Shown here in pieces: positions 43,971-53,484 of a DNA stretch of 64,000 nt (position 1 is the stretch's first letter; every line of letters starts with the position of its first letter). The position numbers were made by a program, and so were the translations under genes. The stretch comes from Microbacterium invictum (GTDB taxonomy: Bacteria; Actinomycetota; Actinomycetes; Actinomycetales; Microbacteriaceae), in assembly GCF_014197265.1 (NCBI RefSeq), contig NZ_JACIFH010000001.1:2852001-2916000 (forward strand). Direction: 5' to 3'. A model generated the notes under the pieces. That model was not told where the DNA came from, did not search any database, and saw nothing but the letters and a program-made list of their open reading frames with translations.

Positions 43971-45569
43971 GTGAACCACCGATCCGACCCCGCCATCGAC
44001 GGACCCGGCTACGCGACACTGTCTGTCGCGAGCATCCTCGCCGAGTCCGCCGTCCGCCACGCCGACCGTCCCGCACTGCTGTTCGCGGGCACGACGACGA
44101 CGTACCGCGAGCTGTGGGAGCAGACCCGCGCCTACGCGGGCGCCCTGCAGGCCCACGGCATCGGCCCCGGCAGCCGGGTCGCGATGATCGTCCCGAACGT
44201 CCCCGACTTCGCCCGCGTCTACTACGCCGCCCTGTCGCTGGGCGCCATCGTGGTCCCGGTCCACCTGCTGCTCAAGTCGGCGGAGATCACCTATGTGCTG
44301 AAGGATGCCGGTGCCGACCTCTTCGTGGTCGCCGCACCCCTTCTGGCTGAGGCGCTGCCGGCCGCCGCCTCCGCAGAGGTCCCGGTCGTCACCGTCCTGC
44401 TGCCCGCAGGCGCGCCCGCCCCCGCAGGGGATCTGCCGCGCCTGGAGCAGGAGGCCGCGGCATCCACTCCTCTGCTCCGCCACACTCCCACCCGCCCGAG
44501 CGACCCGGCCACCATCCTCTACACGAGCGGTACGACCGGAACGCCCAAGGGCGCGGTCGGCTCGCACCTGTCGATCGTGGAGCAGGTGCACTGCACGCTC
44601 ATCGACTCGTTCGACCTGAGCGCCGACGACATCGTCTTCGGCGGCCTGCCGCTGTTCCACACGTTCGGGCAGACGGCCGTCATGAACATGGCGTTCCGCG
44701 TGGGTGCGTCGGTCATCCTGCTGCCGCGATTCGACGCCGACGAGGCGCTGGCACTCATGGTCGCCCACGGCGCCACGGTCTTCACCGCCGTGCCCACGAT
44801 GTACGTCGGCATGCTCGAAGCGGCCCACCGCAGCGACGCCCGTCCACCGCTGCGGTACGCGGTCTCGGGCGGTGCCGCGCTGCCGGTCGTCGTGCTCGAA
44901 GCCTTCCGCGAGCAGTTCGGCGCGGACGTGCACGAGGGCTACGGGCTCACCGAGACCGCACCGATCGTCTCGTCGAACACGCTCGTCGAACCCATCCGGC
45001 CCGGCACGGTGGGACGGGCGCTGTGGGGCGTCGACATCGCGATCGCCGACGGCGAGAAAGACGACGCCGTCGTGCTGCTGGACGACCCCGATGCGCTCGG
45101 CGAGATCGTCGTGCGCGGGCACAACCTGTTCACGGGGTATCTGGGCAGGCCCGAGGCGACGGATGCCGCGGTCGCGGGCGGCTGGTTCCGCACCGGCGAC
45201 CTGGGGCGGTACGTCGACGGGGTGCTGACGATCGTCGACCGCAAGAAGGACATGATCGTGCGCAGCGGGTACAACGTGTACCCGACCGAGGTCGAGGCCG
45301 TGCTGGCCCAGCACCCGGGCATCGCGGTCGCCGCGGTGTTCGGCGTGCCCGACCATGTGCGCGGGCAGGAGATCCATGCGGCCGTCGTCGCGCACGACGG
45401 CGTGGCGCTCGACGATGCCGAGGTGGTGGCCTTCGTGCGCGACCGGATCGCGGCGTACAAGTATCCGCGCACCGTGCACGTGATTGACGAGCTGCCGCTG
45501 GGCGCCAGCGGCAAGGTCCTCAAGCGCGCGCTCGTCGACCGGTTCACGCTGCAGCCCGCGGGGGAGTGA
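43971..45569 (+). CDS. long-chain/medium-chain acyl-CoA synthetase (AMP-binding)
   Basis: This 532-residue adenylate-forming ligase activates a carboxylic acid with ATP and CoA. Motif A5 YTSGTTGTPKGAVGSH, A8-type YGLTETAPIVSSN, RTGDLGRYVDG, and the A10 lysine in PLGASGKVLKRAL are visible. The GTG start at 43971 follows GAAAGGACC. It is third in the operon behind TetR-type operator 2. Confidence 0.92.
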   Translation: MNHRSDPAIDGPGYATLSVASILAESAVRHADRPALLFAGTTTTYRELWEQTRAYAGALQAHGIGPGSRVAMIVPNVPDFARVYYAALSLGAIVVPVHLLLKSAEITYVLKDAGADLFVVAAPLLAEALPAAASAEVPVVTVLLPAGAPAPAGDLPRLEQEAAASTPLLRHTPTRPSDPATILYTSGTTGTPKGAVGSHLSIVEQVHCTLIDSFDLSADDIVFGGLPLFHTFGQTAVMNMAFRVGASVILLPRFDADEALALMVAHGATVFTAVPTMYVGMLEAAHRSDARPPLRYAVSGGAALPVVVLEAFREQFGADVHEGYGLTETAPIVSSNTLVEPIRPGTVGRALWGVDIAIADGEKDDAVVLLDDPDALGEIVVRGHNLFTGYLGRPEATDAAVAGGWFRTGDLGRYVDGVLTIVDRKKDMIVRSGYNVYPTEVEAVLAQHPGIAVAAVFGVPDHVRGQEIHAAVVAHDGVALDDAEVVAFVRDRIAAYKYPRTVHVIDELPLGASGKVLKRALVDRFTLQPAGE

Positions 45570-45674
45570 CCACCCCGCGACTCGTCGATGTCGCACGGTC
45601 CGATCTGCTCCCCTCTAGCGTCGCCGCCTCGGGGAGAGCAGACTGTGCCCTGACCCACGAGAGGGACCGGGCCG

Positions 45675-46127
45675 ATGACCCCATCGAACCTCGAGCCGGC
45701 TACCGCGCCGATCGTCGTGACGCGCCAGGTGGCGGCCGATCCTGTTCATGCCTTCGAGGTGTTCACCGAGCGCTTGGGCGACTGGTGGGATCCCCTGCTG
45801 ACTCCCGATCCCGACACCTACGAGGGCGCGGACATCGAAGAGGTCGAGGGCGGTGAGGTGGCGCTGCGCCACGATGGTGAGGACATCCCCATCGGCACCG
45901 TGCGCGAGTGGGAGACCGGCGAACGGTTCGCCATGACGTTCCACCTGGCTCTGCCGCACTCGCACCCGACCCGCGTCGCGGTCGACTTCGCCCCCGCCGA
46001 GGGCGGCACCCTCGTCACGCTGACCCACGACGGCTGGACCGCCGGCAACGCCCGCAGCCGCGGCACGTTCACCGAGTGGCCGCACCTCCTCGCCCGGTTC
46101 GCCGCGCTCGCCGAGTCCGGCGACTGA
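45675..46127 (+). CDS. SRPBCC/AHSA1-family protein
   Basis: This 150-residue START/AHSA1-like protein begins with a beta strand (IVVTRQVAADPVHAFEVFTE) and has GDWWDPLLTP and the C-terminal helix FTEWPHLLARFAALAES. Such proteins bind hydrophobic ligands or act as cyclases or chaperone partners; a specific role is not visible. It lies 105 bp after the CoA ligase on the same strand and may be read with it. Confidence 0.8.
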   Translation: MTPSNLEPATAPIVVTRQVAADPVHAFEVFTERLGDWWDPLLTPDPDTYEGADIEEVEGGEVALRHDGEDIPIGTVREWETGERFAMTFHLALPHSHPTRVAVDFAPAEGGTLVTLTHDGWTAGNARSRGTFTEWPHLLARFAALAESGD

Positions 46128-46188
46128 ACGCGAGCCTGCGGTCCGAATGCGAGACCGGGGCGAGCGCGAGTCCGCGGACAACGCGAAA

Positions 46189-46217
46189 GGGGAGGCGCCC
46201 GCGAAGGGCGCCTCCCC
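46189..46217. terminator. bidirectional terminator hairpin (12-bp perfect stem)
   Basis: GGGGAGGCGCCC (46189-46200), loop GCGAA and GGGCGCCTCCCC (46206-46217) lie between the convergent SRPBCC and substrate-binding-protein genes. Confidence 0.8.
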
Positions 46218-46234
46218 TGAGCGATCCGCGCGCG

Positions 46235-47533
46235 TCAGCCCGGGATGCCGTTACCGGTCAGCGCGACCGGCGCGGGCTCCACCGCGGTCACCGCGCCGCC
46301 CCGCACCTCGTAGGTCGTGCCTATGTAGTCCTGCACGCCCTGGTCGACGCTCGTGATCCCGACCGTCAGATACGCGGCGTGGTTGTCCGGGGCGAACGCG
46401 AGGGGCGCGATGCCGTTGCCCTGCAGGTCGCCCGAGGTGATGGCCTCGAGCAGGCTCTCCCTCGTCGGGTCCTCACCGGCGGCCGCGAGCGCCTCGGCGA
46501 ACGTGTACGCGACGCTCATGCCGTAGATGGTGTTCCCGTCGAACGGCGCACCGTCGTTGTACTCGTCGTTTATCTCGCGGAACAGCGTCACCCAGTCGTC
46601 GTCGCCCATCGGCGAGTAGTTGGTGCCGATGAACCCCTGCAGCAGCTGCGGCGCCGCGTCGCCGAGGTAGCCCTGCAGCGTCGGGTAGTCCGCGCCCGAT
46701 GACGAAGCCATCCACTGCGGGAACCAGCCCAGCTGGGCCGCCGTGCCGATCGCGAGCGCCGTGAAGCCGTTGATCGTCGCGAGGGTGACGACCTCGCAGC
46801 CGGCGGCCTGCAGCGCGCCGATCTGCGCCGTGACGTCCTGGTTCGACACCGAGTACCGCTCGACGTGCGCGACACCGTCGGCGCCGAGCGCGGTCTCGAG
46901 ACCGGTGAGGAAGTCGTCGCCGAAGTCGTCGTCCTGGCCGAGCATGCACACCGACGTGCCGGGCAATTCGTCCGCGGCGTACTGCGCGAGGGCCGCGCCC
47001 TCGACGACGTAGTCGGCATTGAAGCCGAACGTGAACGGGTATTTGTCGGGCTGGTTCCACGAGGTCGATCCCGATGCCACGAACAGGTCGGGCACCTTGT
47101 TCTGGTTGAGGAACTCGAGCACCGACTGGTGCGTCGCCGTGCCGAGGCCGTTGACGATCGCGAACACCTCGTCCTGCTGCACGAGCTCGCGCACGACCGT
47201 CTGCGTGTTGGCGGGGTTGTACCCGTCGTCCTTCACGATGTACTCGATCTCGCGGCCGTGGACGCCGCCCTCCTCGTTGATGTACTCGAAGTACGCGGTC
47301 GCCGCCGCCGAGATCGACGAGTAGCCGGCCGCGGCCGGGCCCGTCAGCGGCGTGTGCGTGCCGATCGTGACGGTCGTGTCGGTCACGCCGGTGCTGTCGC
47401 CGGTCGCCGCGGGATCGTCGGAGTCTGAGCCGGGTGCTGACGGCGTGCTGCACGCCGTGAGCACGAGGGCCGATGCCGCGAGCAGCACGCCGAACCGGCG
47501 GGCAGAGCGCGACGCTGAACTCTGGTGGGACAT
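46235..47533 (-). CDS. ABC transporter substrate-binding lipoprotein (Liv/HAAT family)
   Basis: This 432-residue lipoprotein has a basic start, a signal peptide and lipobox LVLTAC (Cys28), then a type I periplasmic-binding fold (VTIGTHTPLTGPAAAG; VHGREIEYIVKDDGYNPANT). It delivers a ligand to the permease pair. The start at 47533 lies 4 bp past the upstream permease stop, and AAAGG serves as its ribosome-binding site. Family ligands include branched-chain amino acids, amides and aromatic or short-chain acids; the ligand here is unknown. Confidence 0.92.
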   Translation of the reverse strand: MSHQSSASRSARRFGVLLAASALVLTACSTPSAPGSDSDDPAATGDSTGVTDTTVTIGTHTPLTGPAAAGYSSISAAATAYFEYINEEGGVHGREIEYIVKDDGYNPANTQTVVRELVQQDEVFAIVNGLGTATHQSVLEFLNQNKVPDLFVASGSTSWNQPDKYPFTFGFNADYVVEGAALAQYAADELPGTSVCMLGQDDDFGDDFLTGLETALGADGVAHVERYSVSNQDVTAQIGALQAAGCEVVTLATINGFTALAIGTAAQLGWFPQWMASSSGADYPTLQGYLGDAAPQLLQGFIGTNYSPMGDDDWVTLFREINDEYNDGAPFDGNTIYGMSVAYTFAEALAAAGEDPTRESLLEAITSGDLQGNGIAPLAFAPDNHAAYLTVGITSVDQGVQDYIGTTYEVRGGAVTAVEPAPVALTGNGIPG

Positions 47534-47537
47534 GGTG

Positions 47538-48716
47538 TCACCTTTCTTGTGCAAGGAACTGCTTCGAGGGGTTGGAGGTCGTGCCGGTGGTGGATGCCGG
47601 GGACTGACGATTCGGGGCTTGATCAGACCCCGGCATCCGATCGGCTGACGCGGTGAACCCCAGCTCTGCGTCAGCCGACGTATGGGTGGACTTCGTGCGG
47701 CGCCGGACGCCCCAGCTGCCGGCGAGGCCGGTGGGGCGGACGAGCATGACGATGATCAGCAGGACGCCGAAGACGAGTACGGAGAGGTTGCCCGACAGGC
47801 GCTGCTCGAGCTCGGTCGGCAGCTCCAGCGCGCCGGCGAGCACGTTCAGCAGCCAGGGCAGGACGACGATGATGACCGCCCCGAGCGCGGCCCCGCCGAT
47901 GCTGCCGAGCCCGCCGATGACCGCTGCCACGAGCAGCAGCAGCGAGAAGGCGAGCGTGTAGCCGCCCGGGCTGACCGACTGCGTCACGAAGCACAGCACG
48001 GCACCGCCTGCGCCGGCGGCTGCGGCCGACACCGTGAACGCGGTCACCTTCACGCGGCGCACGGCCACCCCGTTCACGCGGGCGGCGGTCTCATCGTCGC
48101 GCACGGCGCGCATCCGCAGGCCGCCGACGCCGCGTCGTACCAGTACGAGGGCGGTGGTGGTGACCGACGCCACACCGATCGCGACCCAGGCCTGCCACTG
48201 CTCCAGGGCGATGAGCCGGTTCAGGAACTCCGGCACGGGACTGTACGCGGTCTGCACGCCCTGGTCGCCGCGGAACACTGCGCTGAACACGCTCGTGAAG
48301 GCGGGCAGGGCGATCACGAGCGCGAGGGTCAGGCCGGCGAGGTACGGGCCGCGCAGGCGGGCGCCGGCGAGCCCCAGGAGCAGGCCGAGGAGGGAGGCGG
48401 CCACGACGCCGGCCACCAGGGCGACCGCGAAGCGGACGACGCCGTCCACTCCGGCATCCGTCAGCGCATTCGAGGTCAGCGCATAGCCGTACCCGCCCGC
48501 GGCCATGAGCGCCGCGTGCCCGAGCGAGAGCTGGCCTGACAGGCCGATGAGCAGCGTCAGGCCGCCGACGGCGCACAGGTATGCGGCCGCGGTCGCGAGC
48601 TGGAAGTTGCGGAACGGGTCGAGCAGGAACGTCCCGCCGATGGCGAGGAGGGTCAGGATGCCGGCGAACACGAGCACGCGGCGCGTGCCGGTCAGGCGGG
48701 GGAATACGCGCTTCAT
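47538..48716 (-). CDS. branched-chain amino acid-type ABC permease (LivM)
   Basis: This 392-residue membrane permease has the LivM signatures LTLLIGLSGQLSLGHAAL and RAVRDDETAARVNGV (ATPase-coupling loop), plus GGLGSIGGAALGA. About nine membrane segments are predicted, with a hydrophilic C-terminal tail of about 50 residues that is longer than usual. Its start overlaps the LivH stop by 4 bp. Confidence 0.92.
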   Translation of the reverse strand: MKRVFPRLTGTRRVLVFAGILTLLAIGGTFLLDPFRNFQLATAAAYLCAVGGLTLLIGLSGQLSLGHAALMAAGGYGYALTSNALTDAGVDGVVRFAVALVAGVVAASLLGLLLGLAGARLRGPYLAGLTLALVIALPAFTSVFSAVFRGDQGVQTAYSPVPEFLNRLIALEQWQAWVAIGVASVTTTALVLVRRGVGGLRMRAVRDDETAARVNGVAVRRVKVTAFTVSAAAAGAGGAVLCFVTQSVSPGGYTLAFSLLLLVAAVIGGLGSIGGAALGAVIIVVLPWLLNVLAGALELPTELEQRLSGNLSVLVFGVLLIIVMLVRPTGLAGSWGVRRRTKSTHTSADAELGFTASADRMPGSDQAPNRQSPASTTGTTSNPSKQFLAQER

Positions 48717-49591
48717 GCGGTCCGGGCCTCTCTCATCGAGAACACTCCGCCGGGTTTGACGAGCAGGACGACGACGAGCAGCACGAGCACCCCGATGGGT
48801 GCGACGGTCGACCCGAGGTAGCCGGTGATCAGGCTCATCACGACACCGACCGTGAGTCCGCCCAGCAGCGCCCCGACCGGGGAGTCGAGGCCGCCGACGA
48901 CGGCGACGGTGAACGCGTAGACGAACAGCATGTCGGTCGAGTGCGGGTTCAGGCCCAGCTCGGTCGGGATCAGCAGCAGCGCGGCGAGGGCGGCGACGGC
49001 GGCGGAGAGCATCCATCCGATCGTGACCATGCGTCCGACGCGCACGCCGAGCATGCGCGACACCTCGGGGGCGAAGGCCGAGGCGCGCAGCTGCAGGCCG
49101 AGCGCCGTGCGCGTGAAGAGCAGGGCGAGCAGGCCCATCACCCCGAGTGCGACCACGAGCACGAAGATGTCGTAGGGCGAGAGCAGCGGCACGCCGCCGA
49201 CGAAGATCGGGGTCTCGTCGAACGGTGCGGCCATCGGCCGGTACTGCGGGCCGAACGCGATGCCCAGCAGCGACTGCAGCACCATGACCAGGCCGATCGC
49301 CACGATGACGCCGGCCAGCGGGGTCGAATGCGGTGCGTGCCGCATGACGCCGCGCTCGACGACCCAGCCGATCGCGGCTCCGCCGAGGATGCCGGCGGCC
49401 AGGCCCGCGGCGTACGAGCCGGTCATGCCTGTCACCGCGAACGCGAGGTAGGTGGCCACGAGCGCCATGGCGCCCTGGGCGAAGTTGATGATGCGTGCGG
49501 CGCGCCAGATGAGCACGAGCGAGAGGGCGAACAGCGCGAAGATCGCGCCGCGCGCCAGTCCCGTGGCGAGGAGGAAGGCGAGGCGGTCCAT
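48713..49591 (-). CDS. branched-chain amino acid-type ABC permease (LivH)
   Basis: This 292-residue LivH-type permease has RIINFAQGAMALVATYLAF near the N-terminus and VGGLDSPVGALLGGLTVG near the end, with about eight membrane segments. The start shares one base with the stop of the upstream ATPase gene. It pairs with LivM to form the membrane pore. Confidence 0.92.
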   Translation of the reverse strand: MDRLAFLLATGLARGAIFALFALSLVLIWRAARIINFAQGAMALVATYLAFAVTGMTGSYAAGLAAGILGGAAIGWVVERGVMRHAPHSTPLAGVIVAIGLVMVLQSLLGIAFGPQYRPMAAPFDETPIFVGGVPLLSPYDIFVLVVALGVMGLLALLFTRTALGLQLRASAFAPEVSRMLGVRVGRMVTIGWMLSAAVAALAALLLIPTELGLNPHSTDMLFVYAFTVAVVGGLDSPVGALLGGLTVGVVMSLITGYLGSTVAPIGVLVLLVVVLLVKPGGVFSMREARTA

Positions 49592-50307
49592 CAGAATCCC
49601 AGGTAGGCGTGGCGGAGGGCGGTGTCGTCGGCGAGGGCGGATGCCGCATCGTCGGCCACCAGGCGGCCGAGGTCGAGCACGACGCCGCGATCGGCGATCG
49701 ACAGGGCGCTGGTGACGTTCTGCTCGGCCAGGAGCACCGTCATGCCGCCCTGCGCGGCGGCGTCGCGGAGGGTGCCCATCAGCTGGGCGACCACGAGGGG
49801 CGCGAGGCCCAGCGACGGCTCGTCGAGGGTGAGCACGCGAGGACGGGCGAGCAGGGCACGGCCGAGCGCGAGCATCTGACGCTCCCCGCCCGACAGCTGG
49901 TGGCCGTCGGCGGCGCGGCGCCGGGACAGCGGCTCGAACAGCTCGTAGATCTCGGCGATCGCGGCCTCGCGGCCGCGGCCGCGGTAGCGCCAGAGGGCGC
50001 CGAGGCGCAGGTTCTCGTCGACGGTGAGCTCGGCGACGACGCTGCGCCCCTCGGGCACCTGGGCGATGCCCAGCCGGGCCCTGTTCTCGGGGTGCACCCG
50101 GGCGAGGTCTGCGCCGTCGAGGGTGACCCGGCCCGACGTGGGCCGGACGAACCCGGCGAGCGTGCGCAGCAGGGTCGTCTTGCCGGCCCCGTTGGCACCC
50201 AGGAGCGCGACGACGTCGCCGGGCTTGAGGGCGAAGCTGACGGCGTGGAGGACGGGCTCGCCGCCGTAGCCGACGGTGAGCTGTTCGAACGCGAGCGCGC
50301 CGGTCAT
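49591..50307 (-). CDS. ABC transporter ATP-binding protein (LivF)
   Basis: This 238-residue ATPase has Walker A GANGAGKTTL, signature LSGGERQML, Walker B VLTLDEPSLGLAP and the LivF-type EGRSVVAELTVDENLRLG. It overlaps the preceding livG-type gene by 4 bp. Confidence 0.93.
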   Translation of the reverse strand: MTGALAFEQLTVGYGGEPVLHAVSFALKPGDVVALLGANGAGKTTLLRTLAGFVRPTSGRVTLDGADLARVHPENRARLGIAQVPEGRSVVAELTVDENLRLGALWRYRGRGREAAIAEIYELFEPLSRRRAADGHQLSGGERQMLALGRALLARPRVLTLDEPSLGLAPLVVAQLMGTLRDAAAQGGMTVLLAEQNVTSALSIADRGVVLDLGRLVADDAASALADDTALRHAYLGF

Positions 50308-51026
50308 GCGGTCGCCTTCACGCCGAGGTAGGCCTCTTCGACCCGGGGGTCGACCCGGATCTCGGCCGGGATGCCGCGGGCGATGACCTTGCCGAAGTCG
50401 AGGACGACGATGTGGTCGGCCAGGTCCATGACGAAGTCGACGTGGTGCTCGACCAGCAGCACGGCGCAGCCGGTGGCGGCGATGGTCCGCACGGTGTCGG
50501 CGAGGGCGGCGATGTCGTCGTGCCCGAGCCCGCCGGCCGGTTCGTCGAGCAGGAGCAGGCGGGGCTCGATCACGAGCGCGCGGGCGAGGGCGACGCGCTT
50601 GCGGACCGGGTAGGGGAGTGCGGCGACGGGGCGGCCGGCGACGTCGGCGAGCCCGCGGGCGTGCAGCTGCGCGGCGATGCGGTCCGCGGCATCCGCAGCC
50701 CCGGCGATCGGGAGGGCGATGTTCTCCTGCACCGTGAGCGCGTCGAACAGGCCGAGGCTCTGCAGCGTGCGGGCGACGCCGTGGCGGGTGAGCGCCGAGG
50801 TACGGGGTGGAACCGGCTCGCCGTCGAGGCGGATCTCGCCGGCGCGGCGGCGCACGAGCGAGCAGACCGCGTTGAAGACGGTGGTCTTCCCGGCGCCGTT
50901 GGGGCCGATGAGCGCGACGATCTGCCCGGCGCCGACCTCGAAGGTGACATCGTCGAGCGCGGTGAGCCCGCCGAACGTGACGGTCAGTCCGTCGACGCTC
51001 AGTCGCGGGGTGGGTACGGCGTTCAT
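50304..51026 (-). CDS. ABC transporter ATP-binding protein (LivG)
   Basis: This 240-residue ATPase has Walker A GPNGAGKTTVFN, Walker B LLLLDEPAGGLG and H-loop VEHHVDFVM. The signature position reads LPYPVRKRVALARAL rather than LSYG(Q)QRRLEIARAL. It is the first gene of the five-gene importer operon; its ATG at 51026 lies 40 bp downstream of TetR-type operator 3. The unusual signature could lower ATPase efficiency, but LivG proteins do vary here. Confidence 0.92.
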   Translation of the reverse strand: MNAVPTPRLSVDGLTVTFGGLTALDDVTFEVGAGQIVALIGPNGAGKTTVFNAVCSLVRRRAGEIRLDGEPVPPRTSALTRHGVARTLQSLGLFDALTVQENIALPIAGAADAADRIAAQLHARGLADVAGRPVAALPYPVRKRVALARALVIEPRLLLLDEPAGGLGHDDIAALADTVRTIAATGCAVLLVEHHVDFVMDLADHIVVLDFGKVIARGIPAEIRVDPRVEEAYLGVKATA

Positions 51027-51065
51027 CGGCACCTCTCTGTGTCGGGTGTCGCCAACTGTACCGCA

Positions 51066-51085
51066 AAAACCGACTGGACGGTATG
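51066..51085. promoter_or_regulatory. TetR-type operator, site 3 (AAAACCGACTGGACGGTATG)
   Basis: This matches site 2 closely (ACCGAC and CGGTATG conserved) and lies 40 bp before the first gene of the Liv-type importer operon, in the 98-bp gap after the SDR gene. It links the importer to the catabolic operons. Confidence 0.7.
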
Positions 51086-51124
51086 TTGCGATGAAAGGAC
51101 CACCCAGCGCGGCGGGGCGGGGTC

Positions 51125-51865
51125 CTATTTGTGGGGGATGCCGGTGATCATGCCACCGTCGACGACGAACTCGGCGCCGGTGGTGAACCGCGACGCGTCC
51201 GAGGCGAGGAACACGATCGTGCCGGTGACGTCTTCGGGGGTGCCGGGGCGCCCGAGCGGGATGTCGAGGTGGGCCGGGTCGATGCGGGTGGTCATGTCGG
51301 TGAGGATGAGCCCCGGGTGCACCGAGTTGACGCGGATGCCGCTCGCCCCGAGCTCGACGGCCATCGACTTGGTGAGGCCCCGCACGCCGAACTTCGCCGC
51401 CGTGTAGCCGTGGAGTCCGCGGCTGCCGCGGATGCCCTCCACCGACGAGATGTTGATGATCGACCCGCCGCCGGCCGCCTTCATGACGGGCACCACGGCG
51501 CGGCATCCGAAGAACGTGCCGGTCAGGTTCACCGCGATGACCGTGTCCCACTTCGCGGTGCTCAGATGCTCGATGGGCGCCGCGTTGACGATGCCCGCGT
51601 TGTTGACCAGGACATCCAGCGCCCCGAAGGCGGCGACGGTGTCTGCGATCGCGGCATCCCACCCTTCTTCGTCGGTGACGTCCAGGGGAGTGAAGCGGGC
51701 GCGCTCGCCGAGTTCCGCCGCCAGGGCTGCGCCTTCGGCTTCGAGCAGGTCGGCGATCATGACGGCGGCCCCCTCGGCGTGCAGGGCACGCACGTATGCG
51801 GCGCCGAGGCCGCGCGCACCGCCGGTGACGAGGACCGTCTTACCGGTCAGCGAGAACGCGCTCAC
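51125..51865 (-). CDS. SDR family oxidoreductase (3-hydroxyacyl/hydroxysteroid dehydrogenase-like)
   Basis: This 246-residue classical SDR has TGGARGLGAAY, NNAGIVN, the Ser in INISSVEG, YTAAK and a PG motif (HPGLILTDM). The GTG start at 51865 overlaps the quinone-reductase-like stop by 4 bp. It is last in the operon SDR-TetR-MDR-SDR behind operator 4. Confidence 0.9.
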   Translation of the reverse strand: MSAFSLTGKTVLVTGGARGLGAAYVRALHAEGAAVMIADLLEAEGAALAAELGERARFTPLDVTDEEGWDAAIADTVAAFGALDVLVNNAGIVNAAPIEHLSTAKWDTVIAVNLTGTFFGCRAVVPVMKAAGGGSIINISSVEGIRGSRGLHGYTAAKFGVRGLTKSMAVELGASGIRVNSVHPGLILTDMTTRIDPAHLDIPLGRPGTPEDVTGTIVFLASDASRFTTGAEFVVDGGMITGIPHK

Positions 51866-52842
51866 GCGCCGACCTCGATCACGACCCGGCCCACGGTGCT
51901 GCCGCCTGCGAGCTTCTCGATCGCATCGGGCGCCCGTTCGAACGGGACGACCTCGTCGATGACCGGGCGGATCGCACCCGAAGCGGCCAGCGCGGTGAGG
52001 GCGTCGTGAGCCTCGATGACCAGGTCGGGCCGGCGCTCGGAGTACAGGCCCCAGTACAGGCCGAGGACGGCGAAGTTCTTCACGAGCGCGATGTTGGTCT
52101 TCAGCTGCGGGATCTCGCCGCTGGCGAACCCGATGACCACGATCCGGCCCTCGAAGGCGATGCAGCGGGTGGACGCGTCGAACGCCGCTCCGCCCACCGG
52201 GTCGAACACGACGTCGGCGCCGTGCCCGGCGGTGATCTCCTTGATGCGGGCGGGCAGGTCGTCGCGCCCGCGGACGAGCACCTCTTCGGCTCCCGCGGCC
52301 CGGGCGACCGCGGCCTTGGCATCCGACCCCACCACGGCGATCACCCGCGCGCCGGCCGCGACGCCGAGCTGTACGGTCGCCGCACCCACACCGCCGGCGG
52401 CCGCGTGCACGAGCAGCCACTCGCCGGCCTGCAGCCGTGCCCGGCGATGCAGGGCGAAGTACGCCGTCTGGTAGGCGACCATCAGACCCGACGCCGCGAT
52501 GTCGTCGAGCGCCGCCGGGGTCGGGTGCACGTCGCGCGCCGGCACGGCGGCCAGCTCGCTGAGCACGCCGATCATGCCGCCGACGACGCGCTGCCCGATC
52601 TCGAACCCGGTCACGCCGTCGCCGAGCGCGACGATCGTGCCGGCGAACTCGACGCCGGGCACGAACGGCAGGTCGGGCTTGACCTGGTACAGGCCGCGGG
52701 ACAGCAGCACGTCGGGGAAGTTCGCCGCCACGGCTGCGACGCGCACGAGCACTTCACCGGGACCGGCCGCCGGGTCGTCGACGTCGACGAGCTCGAGCAC
52801 CTCGCGGGGCTCTCCGTGGGCGGTGACGTGCCATGCGCGCAT
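51862..52842 (-). CDS. NADPH:quinone oxidoreductase-like MDR protein (zinc-free)
   Basis: This 326-residue MDR enzyme has the Rossmann motif LVHAAAGGVGAATVQLG and GADVVFDPVGG, and lacks the zinc-site cysteines of alcohol dehydrogenases. It resembles QOR or acyl-CoA-type reductases that use NADPH. The ATG at 52842 has AAGGAG upstream. It starts 4 bp after the TetR gene stop, consistent with co-transcription. The substrate may be an enoyl or oxo compound of the pathway. Confidence 0.87.
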   Translation of the reverse strand: MRAWHVTAHGEPREVLELVDVDDPAAGPGEVLVRVAAVAANFPDVLLSRGLYQVKPDLPFVPGVEFAGTIVALGDGVTGFEIGQRVVGGMIGVLSELAAVPARDVHPTPAALDDIAASGLMVAYQTAYFALHRRARLQAGEWLLVHAAAGGVGAATVQLGVAAGARVIAVVGSDAKAAVARAAGAEEVLVRGRDDLPARIKEITAGHGADVVFDPVGGAAFDASTRCIAFEGRIVVIGFASGEIPQLKTNIALVKNFAVLGLYWGLYSERRPDLVIEAHDALTALAASGAIRPVIDEVVPFERAPDAIEKLAGGSTVGRVVIEVGA

Positions 52843-52846
52843 GCGG

Positions 52847-53446
52847 CTACTCCTTGGGGTGCGGGTGGGGGGTGTGGATGCCGGTGAGGTAGAGCTCGGT
52901 GAGCTGCTCGGCAACCTGCGCCGCCGACTCGGGTCCGCCCGGCGAGTACCAGTGCGACAGGTAGTGCACATCGCTGAAGAAGTGGGCGATGAGCAGCGGC
53001 GCCGGGATGTCGGTGCGGAACGCGCCCTCCTGCTGACCCCGCTCGAGGAGCGCGGCGACCTCGTCGTGATACGCGCGGCGGCGGCGGGTGACCTCCTGCC
53101 GGCGCGGAGCCGAGAGCATGTGGGCGCTGCGGAAGTACACCGTGCCCTCGTCGAGGGATTCGATCGACGTCTTGATCACATCGATGCACACCGCGCGCAG
53201 CACGGCTTCGGCGTTCTCGCCGCCGGCCGCGATGATCTCGTCGAGATGGCGTTTCTGCAGCGACAGCAGCCGATCGTAGATGCCGAACAGCAGGTCGTCC
53301 TTCGACTCGAAGTAGTGGTACATCGCGCCCTTGGTGACCCCGGCCGCCTCCACGATCTGCTGGACGCTCGTGTTGGCATAGCCCTGGCTCGCGAAAAGCT
53401 CCACGGCAGCCCGGGTGACCTCGTCGGCGACACTTGTCTGCTTCAT
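52847..53446 (-). CDS. TetR-family transcriptional regulator (candidate regulator of the four-operator regulon)
   Basis: This 199-residue TetR protein has the helix-turn-helix TSVQQIVEAAGVTKGAMYHY and a C-terminal domain with IAHFFSDVHYLSHWYSP, similar to TetR_C regulators of fatty-acid degradation. It is the second gene of an operon whose first gene carries operator 4 just upstream, so autoregulation is likely. Three further copies of the operator precede other catabolic operons in this window. The ligand is probably an acyl-CoA; this is inference. Confidence 0.9.
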   Translation of the reverse strand: MKQTSVADEVTRAAVELFASQGYANTSVQQIVEAAGVTKGAMYHYFESKDDLLFGIYDRLLSLQKRHLDEIIAAGGENAEAVLRAVCIDVIKTSIESLDEGTVYFRSAHMLSAPRRQEVTRRRRAYHDEVAALLERGQQEGAFRTDIPAPLLIAHFFSDVHYLSHWYSPGGPESAAQVAEQLTELYLTGIHTPHPHPKE

Positions 53447-53484
53447 GCGTCCATCTTCTCGCGTCGGGTGCGACTCAGTGCGAC

